From positions 62,001 through 126,000 of the forward strand of contig NZ_LWHO01000008.1 in NCBI RefSeq assembly GCF_001642025.1: 64,000 nucleotides of DNA, written 5' to 3'. Made by a program: the position numbers and the translations under genes. The notes beneath the pieces are model-generated. The model did no database searches. It saw nothing but the letters and a program-made list of their open reading frames with translations, and was not told the origin of the DNA. Of the stretch, positions 58,001-64,000 are shown one piece after another. This DNA is from Cutibacterium namnetense. GTDB lineage: Bacteria > Actinomycetota > Actinomycetes > Propionibacteriales > Propionibacteriaceae. How positions within the stretch are numbered: position 1 is the first letter of the stretch; the number at the start of each line of letters is the position of its first letter.

Positions 58001-61000
58001 CCCTGAGCACCGAGCAGACCGGCGACACCGCTCGGACGATGTACAACAACGGTGGCCTATATGGCGAGCGCGCCGGATGGTATCTGCCAGGCATGCCCGA
58101 CAAGGACTGGTCGACAGCCACGACGATGACCGCCGACCATCCAGGTATTCGCTGGTACCGCTCCACCTTCAACCTGGCGGTGCCCACCGGTCAGGACACC
58201 ACCTTCCAGGTGGTCGTCAAGCCTTCCGGCAACGGCAGGGGCCCCGCAGGGGTGGGCGCCGACCATTCTCAGGCAACGATTTTCGTCAACGGCTGGAACA
58301 CCGGCGTCTACGTCGGTGACGTCGGACCACAGACCCGCTTCGTCATCCCCGCCGGGTTCATCGACCCTCACGGTCCAAACACCATCGCTGTCGCCGTGGC
58401 TGCCAAGGAGGCAGGTTCCGGTCCTACGTCGATCACCGTCGAGCCGACCCATTCAGTCACCGGCTCCCTCGTCGGGGCCCTCAACAAGGCACCGGCTTAC
58501 AGCCCACGGACGCCCGACCCCACCACAGGTGCCGTGCCGTCCTTGGTGCCACTGCCCGCCTCCCTCAAGGTCGACGGGGGCGCACCCTTCACCCTCAAAG
58601 ACTCCACCGTCATCGTCGCCAAAGGTCAGGCCAGCGACAGCGCCAAGTTCCTGGCAGCGATCCTGCGTCGCTCCACCGGTTTCCCCCTGCCAATCGTCCC
58701 GAGTAGCAGCGGTCACGACTCGTTCATCAGCCTGACCGTCGACCCACACACCAGAATCGGCACGTACACCCGACAGGAAGAGGCATACTCGCTCGTCTCA
58801 CGGACCGGATCTATCGCCGCCCGGGCTGTGACGGACCATGGTCTCTTCGACGCCGTCCAGACGATCCGACAGCTCTTCCCGCCGCTCATCGAGTCCACCC
58901 GGCCCATGATGCGGTCATGGACGGCCCCAGCCGTCACGATCACCGACGCCCCACGGTTCAGTTACCGCAGTGTCCAGCTTGATCCGGCACGTTCCTTCCT
59001 GACCGTTGCCGAGGTCAAGAAAGAACTCGACGTCATGGCAGCCCACAAGATGTCGGTATTGCACATGCACCTGGCCGACGACCAGGGCTGGCGAATCCAA
59101 ATCACCAACAAGGGCCGCAAGCCCGGTGACGTCCTCGACTACACACGACTCACCTCGGTGTCGGGGCACACCGCAATGGACACCCAGGAACACGGTTACC
59201 GCGACGAGCTGGGCCGCACCGGGTTCTACACTCAGCAGCAGTACCGCAGCATCGTCGCCTATGCCGCCGCTCGACACATTATGGTGGTCCCCGAGATTGA
59301 CTCGCCGGCCCATTCCAACGCAATGTTGCACGCCTTCCCCGAACTCAACAGTGCTAACTCGCATCCGGAGGCTACGGTTTACGGGACAGTGCCGCAGAAC
59401 GGCACCAGCGCCGTCGGGTACTCCTCCTTGGACGTCGACAATCCCAAAACCTGGACGGCTCTCGCGCACATCTTCGGGCAGATCGCCCAAATGACCCCTG
59501 GCCCGTATCTCCACGTCGGCGCCGACGAATCCCACTCGACCCCACACGACCAGTACGTCAGATTCGTCACCCGGGTGGTCAACCTCGTCCATGGCCTCGG
59601 CAAAAAGCCGGTTGGCTGGAACGAGTACTCCATCGGCGGTGTGACCGCGGGCGACGCCATCCAGTACTGGGTCGGTGATACCGAGAACACCCGTCGCGCC
59701 GTCAGGGAGAGGGGAGCCAAACTCATCATCTCGAAGAGCGACGCCGCCTATCTGGACCAGAAGTACACTCCCGACACCGCGATCGGTCTTGTCTGGGCCT
59801 CAAACGGCCACGGTGGGCTGCGCACCTACTACGACTGGGATCCTGCGAGTGTCATCCCTAAAACCACCGACAATGACATCCTCGGGTTAGAGGGACCGCA
59901 GTGGTCGGAGACCATTCGCAATGGCAGCCAGTCACAGTATCTGGCTTTCCCCCGCGCCCTCGCCCATGCCGAGATCGGCTGGACACCGCAGTCGCGCAGA
60001 TCGGTCGGCGGCTTCCTCAACCGTATGGCCGACGACGGTGCACGCCTGCTGGCCATGCAGTCGAACTTCTACGACACCCCTGAGGTTAGATGGGCCAGCG
60101 ATGCTGCCGGCACCCCGAGCGTCACCGCACCGGGTCGCCGCAGTGAGGTCACCCTCGCAACCCTGGCAGCGCCAGGAACGAAGGCCTCCCCGGACGGCTC
60201 GTCGGTGACCGCCGACTCCACCGCGGACGCCGATGGCACGTCCGCCTCGACGATCACGGGTTGCCTCACCGCAACCGTCGACCTGGGAGCCGAAGGTGGC
60301 GTCCAGAAGGTACGGTTCGTCGACCAGCATCGGCGTGGTCTGCTAACCGCAGGAGGGCGGTATGACCTGCGCATCTGGCACACCTGGAGCCACACCGGCA
60401 CCTTCCCGATCACGGTGAACCTGTCGGACGGACGGGTCCTGGCCACCTCGGTGACGGTTCGCGACGCAGTCCCGGCACAACCCACCGGCCCTGTCGTAGA
60501 CCCCTGTGACAAACCGACTGTCTCCTTCCCCTCCGGCAGCTCTGTCCGCGACGACTCACGACTCGGCGTCTCGTTCACGCACCTGACACCGAACACGTGG
60601 GTCGACGTCCTCATCGATGGCACCAGGATCGGCACGGTGCACACGGACGCCTCCGGTTCGGGCACCCAGGATGTCCCCATTGCCTATCAGACCCCCAGCG
60701 GAGGGCACCTGCTGCGCATCGCTGGACCCGACGGACGTTTCGTGGAGAAGGTGTTCACGGTCACGTCCAAGACGCCGCCGTTCCCCAACGCCATCACGCA
60801 CGGAGTCACCGCTAAGGCTTCCAGTGAGGCAAGCAACGAGACCGCTCCCAATGGCCGAGCTGCGGCCGCCGTTGACGGTAATCCGGACACGTTCTGGCAC
60901 TCTCGCTGGCAGGCACCCGTTGCGACCTATCCGCACACCTTGACCGTCGACCTCGGTCACGAATACGCATTGTCGGCGATGAGGTGGGTCTCCCGCCAGG

Positions 61001-61326
61001 GCAATCCCAACGGCCGAGTCAAGACCCTCGTCCTGGAGTTCTCAACCAACGGTTCCCATTGGACCGGCAGACAACCAGTCACTTTGCCCTCTAGCTCTTA
61101 CCCGACGATCGTCAGCCTCCCGATACCGGCGGACGCACGGTACGTGCGAATCACGATGACCTCACCTCAGGACGCCTCCCAGCCCTTAGCGGCGATCGGT
61201 GAGGTGACCTTCGGCGGCCTCGCGAACGGCCATGCTGATCAGCCCGGGCACGAGCCGACGGCGCACACGTGGACCCCGCCGGCTCACTGTAAAGCGACCC
61301 CCGAACCTTCTCCCACGGGGCGCTAG
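55039..61326 (+). CDS. Secreted GH35 beta-galactosidase / GH20 beta-N-acetylhexosaminidase fusion
   Basis: About 2,095 residues. ATG 55039 (GGAG 6 bases upstream) gives a Sec signal ending near TPHTAAA; an ATG at 55024 is also in frame. Residues 55-400: GH35 domain with acid/base Glu217 (YQVENELL) and likely nucleophile Glu305 (FITEAQGG). Residues 450-1160: beta-sandwich domains. Residues 1170-1310: GH20b-like domain (SLKVDGGAPFTLKDSTVIVA). Residues 1310-1690: GH20 barrel with HMHLADDQGW and the catalytic Asp1496-Glu1497 in HVGADESH. Near 1920-2060: a discoidin/F5-8C-like domain. No LPXTG. It should strip Gal and GlcNAc/GalNAc from host glycans. Confidence 0.88.
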   Translation: MRKAEHRHSVSRTVAALTAATCALTSLVATPHTAAATPPSQAPRATPSVPYTFPGNDGRPHKVTWDKHSFTIDGTRLSIWSGELHYWRLPSQQAWRDVMRKARANGFNAISLYFFWGLHQESINGKFDFSGIKDIDKLLTIAEEEGLYVIARPGPYINAEVSMGGLPATMSNQPGPLRGTANLARSKQWLHAFDTIARKHQVTTGGGSLLMYQVENELLDESSDRSTFLKALTRYVRADGITVPLFTNDYSMAGHFSDTSKYGTDFYAYDSYPLGFTCNGKRNALSDHEAEFRAMAPATPQFITEAQGGAFTPWGAPFTPATCATFADPAFTRQWGVSTIGNGVTAFNYYMLEGGTNWGWTGAPASGFTSYDYGAALNEERTLTDKVAVQKEIGYFQRALPWLAATNPVNAPEPTDVKGSPVHAYQRTINGTGPRFIGFRLGDSNATTDTTFTTPLDLDSDGSANRQHVVDDRDPAISYQGSWVRRSDPGASGRTVTVSSRKGDTATFAFNGTGISVVSGTGTNHGMVSLRIDDGAPVEATGHVDSDQNRPAQKVLHDFTGLSGGHHTLTVTNLGKAAQGGTGTIVSLDALHVTDGSAANAPGKKASARQWDRIPQDTSTTLRLHGRDTLMMAADFPIGKHHVLYTTSQPFGAPVVTSGRGTVEYLVGHRGDSGETVLQFKAGPSKPTVRGSGIRTVWNATTGQLRLNYTHTGTPLDIRVGEGNDALTLRVIDRQSARTTWQLESTRNGHTVHTDVEGAYLAGQAVTNGSTVALTGQMTKPGTVSVIPDAAITSASWNGQTLPRLTDAPVPGPAAVSAPTLHWVSKAGAPEAAKGYDDSTWKVASATTGRTPWQKPTLGGTALDSNLLGFHEGSVWYRAHFTAGTTRTLKLNANGAQGAPKPSGVDPASMQVWINGTYAGAYRAIGNTTSIELPSSVKAGDPVVLAVVVHNLGQNLDWSDNGLSRQSRGLNSASLPAKGAVTWRVRGALSTEQTGDTARTMYNNGGLYGERAGWYLPGMPDKDWSTATTMTADHPGIRWYRSTFNLAVPTGQDTTFQVVVKPSGNGRGPAGVGADHSQATIFVNGWNTGVYVGDVGPQTRFVIPAGFIDPHGPNTIAVAVAAKEAGSGPTSITVEPTHSVTGSLVGALNKAPAYSPRTPDPTTGAVPSLVPLPASLKVDGGAPFTLKDSTVIVAKGQASDSAKFLAAILRRSTGFPLPIVPSSSGHDSFISLTVDPHTRIGTYTRQEEAYSLVSRTGSIAARAVTDHGLFDAVQTIRQLFPPLIESTRPMMRSWTAPAVTITDAPRFSYRSVQLDPARSFLTVAEVKKELDVMAAHKMSVLHMHLADDQGWRIQITNKGRKPGDVLDYTRLTSVSGHTAMDTQEHGYRDELGRTGFYTQQQYRSIVAYAAARHIMVVPEIDSPAHSNAMLHAFPELNSANSHPEATVYGTVPQNGTSAVGYSSLDVDNPKTWTALAHIFGQIAQMTPGPYLHVGADESHSTPHDQYVRFVTRVVNLVHGLGKKPVGWNEYSIGGVTAGDAIQYWVGDTENTRRAVRERGAKLIISKSDAAYLDQKYTPDTAIGLVWASNGHGGLRTYYDWDPASVIPKTTDNDILGLEGPQWSETIRNGSQSQYLAFPRALAHAEIGWTPQSRRSVGGFLNRMADDGARLLAMQSNFYDTPEVRWASDAAGTPSVTAPGRRSEVTLATLAAPGTKASPDGSSVTADSTADADGTSASTITGCLTATVDLGAEGGVQKVRFVDQHRRGLLTAGGRYDLRIWHTWSHTGTFPITVNLSDGRVLATSVTVRDAVPAQPTGPVVDPCDKPTVSFPSGSSVRDDSRLGVSFTHLTPNTWVDVLIDGTRIGTVHTDASGSGTQDVPIAYQTPSGGHLLRIAGPDGRFVEKVFTVTSKTPPFPNAITHGVTAKASSEASNETAPNGRAAAAVDGNPDTFWHSRWQAPVATYPHTLTVDLGHEYALSAMRWVSRQGNPNGRVKTLVLEFSTNGSHWTGRQPVTLPSSSYPTIVSLPIPADARYVRITMTSPQDASQPLAAIGEVTFGGLANGHADQPGHEPTAHTWTPPAHCKATPEPSPTGR

Positions 61327-61570
61327 AGACGAGGGCTCCTTTCATGATGCACGCGTAACCAGCGGTGTCCACATTTGACCGGGGTGCCCGGGGCGGGCCT
61401 CGCATCACCCTCGAATCTCAGCGCCGCGACCCCCATTACCAGTACGGTGAATAGACGGGCCGGAACCTCAGTAACGGTCCTAGAACCACGGAACGGCGTA
61501 TTGATCGACCGGCGGGTCCGCTCTACATCGCTTCGTGGTGTACTGTCCGCCACCGGAAGGGGCTGCCACA

Positions 61571-62944
61571 ATGGCCGCCAACACCCCGCTCACGAACACC
61601 ACCAGCTTGACGCCCGACACACGATCCGCGTCGGCACCGATCTCTGCCGAATCCAGACGATTCCTCCGCCACGTCACAGCGGCCACCGCTTTCGGCGGCG
61701 GGCTCGACGGCTTCGACTTGGGCGTCATCAGCGTCGTCATTTTGCACATCAATCAAGATCTCGGGCTCACTGCCGCCATGGAGGGTCTCGTCGGTGCTGC
61801 GAGCCTGCTGGGCATTTTCATCGGTGCCCCGCTCTTCGGCTACCTCACCGATAAGTTCGGGCGCCGCAAGATGTTCCTCGTCGACATTATTGCTTTCATC
61901 GCTATCGGCGTCGGGCAGGCCTTCGCTATGAGTGGAGTCTCGCTAGCGATTCTCAGATTCCTATTAGGCATGGCCATCGGTGCCGAGTACTCAATCGGAG
62001 CACCGATGCTTTCAGAGTTCGTTCCGGCTCGGGAACGCGGATCGAAGCTAGCCTTCCTCGAACTGTGCTGGCGCATCGGCTTCCTCATCGCTGTCTTACT
62101 GGGGTACGCGCTGCTGTGGTCCGGGGTGTCATGGAAGGTCATCTTGGCCACTTCAGTCGTCCCAGCCCTCATTGTGCTAGGCCTGCGAATTGGTCTCCCG
62201 GAATCCCCGCGTTGGTTGCTGCGTCACGGCCACGAGGCCGAAGCGCGTGCGATCGTCGAAAAGCACATGGGTCCGGCGTTTTTCGCCGCTGAGAAGCTCG
62301 GCGAGGAGTCGGTGGACGGAGACGGTTACCGCAAACTGTTCCGCAAGGGTCAACGGCGGCGCACGGTCTTCGTCTGTATTTTCTGGACGTGCATCGTTAC
62401 CCCATATTTCGCGATCTTCACCTACGCCCCGAGGGTGCTGGAATCCCTCAATGTGAAGTCTCAAGCTGGCGGCACAATGCTCTCTAACACCATTGGCGTC
62501 GTTGGCGCGGCCATCGGCCTACTGGCGATCGATCGCATCGGCCGCCGGCGCATGCTCATCGGGCCGTTCTGGGTGCAGACTGCAGTTCTTCTCGTTGTTG
62601 GGCTGTGGACCACCGCGCCGTCGTGGGTGCTGGTAGTGGGCTTGGCGCTCTTCGCCTTGGTCAACTCCTACAGCGACATTCTTACTGCGGTGTACCCCGC
62701 GGAGATCTTCGACACCGACATCCGATCCAGTGGTGTGGGGTTCGGGTCAGCAGTCAGCCGCATCGGTGCCTTCCTCGGCACCTACCTGCTACCCATTGGC
62801 ATGGGGACAATCGGAATCAAGTGGTGCATGGTCATCGCGGCAAGCCTATGCGTCGTTGGCGCTGTGACCGGCCAAATGATGGCACCTGAGACCATGCACC
62901 GTCCCCTGACGAAGACAGCAACCGGAGAGTTGTCTCAGGCCTGA
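61571..62944 (+). CDS. MFS transporter, sugar/acid porter type
   Basis: 457 residues with twelve membrane helices from ATG 61571 (GGAAGG 8 bases upstream). It has GYLTDKFGRRKMF in loop 2-3, LPESPRWLLRHG before the central loop and RIGRRRML in loop 8-9. These are sugar-porter or aromatic-acid symporter signatures. An Asp sits in the first helix (GGLDGFDLGVIS). The substrate is unknown; the neighbouring glycosidase makes a sugar possible. Confidence 0.85.
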   Translation: MAANTPLTNTTSLTPDTRSASAPISAESRRFLRHVTAATAFGGGLDGFDLGVISVVILHINQDLGLTAAMEGLVGAASLLGIFIGAPLFGYLTDKFGRRKMFLVDIIAFIAIGVGQAFAMSGVSLAILRFLLGMAIGAEYSIGAPMLSEFVPARERGSKLAFLELCWRIGFLIAVLLGYALLWSGVSWKVILATSVVPALIVLGLRIGLPESPRWLLRHGHEAEARAIVEKHMGPAFFAAEKLGEESVDGDGYRKLFRKGQRRRTVFVCIFWTCIVTPYFAIFTYAPRVLESLNVKSQAGGTMLSNTIGVVGAAIGLLAIDRIGRRRMLIGPFWVQTAVLLVVGLWTTAPSWVLVVGLALFALVNSYSDILTAVYPAEIFDTDIRSSGVGFGSAVSRIGAFLGTYLLPIGMGTIGIKWCMVIAASLCVVGAVTGQMMAPETMHRPLTKTATGELSQA

Positions 62945-62950
62945 TCCCGG

Positions 62951-62985
62951 ACCGGCCAGTTAGGCCGACAGCCCGAATGGCCGGT
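62951..62985. terminator. Possible hairpin between convergent genes
   Basis: ACCGGCC pairs with GGCCGGT across a 21-base loop. It starts 7 bases after the MFS stop and runs into the end of the next gene. Confidence 0.3.
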
Positions 62986-63574
62986 ACATCCAGCTCGGGA
63001 TTCCCGCTCCCGTCAGCCAGGACTTCCATACGGTGGCGATGACGATCGGGGCCAGAGCGACAGTGGTATCAATGCTGTTGAGCCGGGTGCGGTCGAGCAC
63101 CTCGGTGACGGGGACAAAGGCGACGCTGCCCGCGGTGTTACCTGGGCGCGAAGCGCAGACGTCGAGCTCCTTGCCCTGGTGTATCACCCGGAGCCAGCTG
63201 TGTCCGGTGTGGTACCACGGGTGGTGTTCTAGGCGGACCCGTGCGGCATGAACTGGACGAACCTGAAACCCGAGCTGCTCAAGTATCTGTCCCAGCACCA
63301 TGTTGTATTGACCCGAATGGCCATGGCCAGCCTCTAGCGAGGCTGCGGGGCTGAGCCACAGGTGCCAACACGAATAGTGGGTGTACATCCGATAGACGAG
63401 ACCGGTGGCCTCGTTAACCAGATCCCAACCCGTCTTCCCGGACGCCCGGCAAGCAGCGACAACGTCGTCGACGGTGTGCATAGATCGCTGGGCCGGCTCC
63501 GGACCGGGGGCCGCCAGGATGACGGGGGTGATGGCAGCCGCCACGCCGGCCAGCACAAGTGGGATCTTCTTCAT
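62960..63574 (-). CDS. Exported transglutaminase-like protein of unknown function
   Basis: 204 residues from ATG 63574 (AGGAG 5 bases upstream). A Sec signal precedes APGPEPAQRS. The pattern GHSGQYNMVLGQIL, then TGHSWLRV, then KELDVCAS resembles the Cys-His-Asp core of transglutaminase-like folds, but the position expected for Cys looks like Ser (GHSGQ). So it may be inactive or a variant. It starts inside the stop of a glycosyltransferase gene (ATGA), so it is coupled to it; a role in cell-envelope glycan work is possible. Low certainty on the fold. Confidence 0.6.
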   Translation of the reverse strand: MKKIPLVLAGVAAAITPVILAAPGPEPAQRSMHTVDDVVAACRASGKTGWDLVNEATGLVYRMYTHYSCWHLWLSPAASLEAGHGHSGQYNMVLGQILEQLGFQVRPVHAARVRLEHHPWYHTGHSWLRVIHQGKELDVCASRPGNTAGSVAFVPVTEVLDRTRLNSIDTTVALAPIVIATVWKSWLTGAGIPSWMYRPFGLSA

Positions 63575-64000
63575 CACTGCTCCTGGGAGTCGTCGATCGG
63601 GGCGAGGGGGTCGTGGGTGTATCGCCGCGCGTTGCGCCGGTCCTCGAAACGCTGCTTCCAGTAGGGCCGGGCACCGGGAGTCGCAGCGAGCTCGGAATGG
63701 ATCGCCAGCATGGCCTCCACACTGGCGTCCCAGGTGAACTGCTCAGCTCGCCGTCGCGCCGCGTCCCGCAGTTCTGGGCCAAGTCTGGCCGCCAGGCGTT
63801 GGGTGGCGTCGGCCAGGCCCTCGGCGTCGGGGCTGCCGGCCTCCCCACTCGTCACGTCGACGATCTCGTGGGCGCCACCCCGGTTCGCGGTAACGACTGG
63901 GGTGCCGCAGGCGAGAGCCTCTAGGGAAGCTAGCCCGAAAGTTTCTGCGGGACACACCGACATTGAGATATCGGCTGCGGCGAAACGTCGGGCGACTTCT
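63574..64000 (-). CDS. GT4 glycosyltransferase, C-terminal part (runs off window)
   Basis: Only the last 141 residues are in the window. The donor-sugar site is recognisable: SVCPAETFGLASLEALACG, then TPVVTANRGGAHEIV, the E-x7-E motif of GT-B family 4 enzymes. The N-terminal acceptor domain lies beyond 64000, so acceptor and sugar are unknown. Its stop overlaps the start of the transglutaminase-like gene. Confidence 0.88.
   Translation of the reverse strand, partial: EVARRFAAADISMSVCPAETFGLASLEALACGTPVVTANRGGAHEIVDVTSGEAGSPDAEGLADATQRLAARLGPELRDAARRRAEQFTWDASVEAMLAIHSELAATPGARPYWKQRFEDRRNARRYTHDPLAPIDDSQEQ

Overview
The window reads as a chromosomal segment of a high-GC actinobacterium, most likely a skin Cutibacterium (Propionibacterium) close to C. 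acnes. This rests on recognised content and not on any search: two tandem secreted GehA-type triacylglycerol lipases, a secreted GH85 endo-beta-N-acetylglucosaminidase, a secreted GH35-GH20 multidomain glycosidase, Fe/Mn superoxide dismutase, a MptB-like mannosyltransferase, DtxR-type iron boxes and the CIRCE-controlled groES-groEL pair. Most genes are intact and many overlap by 1-4 bases (ATGA or GTGA junctions), as expected in compact actinobacterial operons.

Layout. 0-9.7 kb: a membrane mannosyltransferase, an alanine/glycine:Na+ symporter, groEL-groES behind two CIRCE operators, two tandem LppM-like lipoproteins, a THUMP-like methyltransferase and a small membrane protein. 9.7-13.3 kb: an iron or haem-type ABC importer (lipoprotein, permease, ATPase) behind a DtxR-like box, then a Nudix hydrolase. 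13.3-16.2 kb: a decayed accessory patch with an intact EXLDI-family gene, a frameshifted ABC ATPase, a truncated ABC-2 permease and remnants of IS481 and IS110 transposases. 16.2-23.8 kb: bleomycin-hydrolase-type aminopeptidase, the t6A operon (tsaE fused to an acetyltransferase-like domain, tsaB, rimI, tsaD), an exported DUF1524 nuclease and a DEAD-box helicase with a very long Arg/Asp-rich leader. 23.8-27.6 kb: a three-gene unit made of a secreted beta/gamma-crystallin-like small protein, an ABC ATPase and a MacB/FtsX-like permease.

27.8-38.8 kb: a GT4 glycosyltransferase, NAD(P)HX repair enzyme, acpS, glmS, two lipases, coaA, glmM and the rplM-rpsI operon. glmS and glmM are two steps of UDP-GlcNAc synthesis. 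39-46.4 kb: GH85 glycosidase, an iron-box-controlled DUF2470 protein, a DUF1540 Cys-rich protein, and trmB-truA-methyltransferase. 46.4-50.2 kb: a complete ECF transporter (T, fused A-A', S) of unknown substrate. 50.2-54.8 kb: a short-chain dehydrogenase, an ABC exporter and sodA. 55-64 kb: the roughly 2,095-residue GH35-GH20 protein, an MFS transporter, an exported transglutaminase-like protein and the C-terminal end of a GT4 glycosyltransferase that runs off the window.

Together the lipases, GH85, GH35-GH20 and the iron/haem uptake genes look like a host-surface feeding set (sebum lipids, N-glycans, iron). The best candidates for something undescribed are the crystallin-like peptide plus ABC unit (24.1-27.6 kb), the DtxR-boxed DUF2470 protein with a Cys/His cluster, and the GH35-GH20 fusion. 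No tRNA, rRNA, CRISPR array, intact insertion sequence or prophage was recognised.
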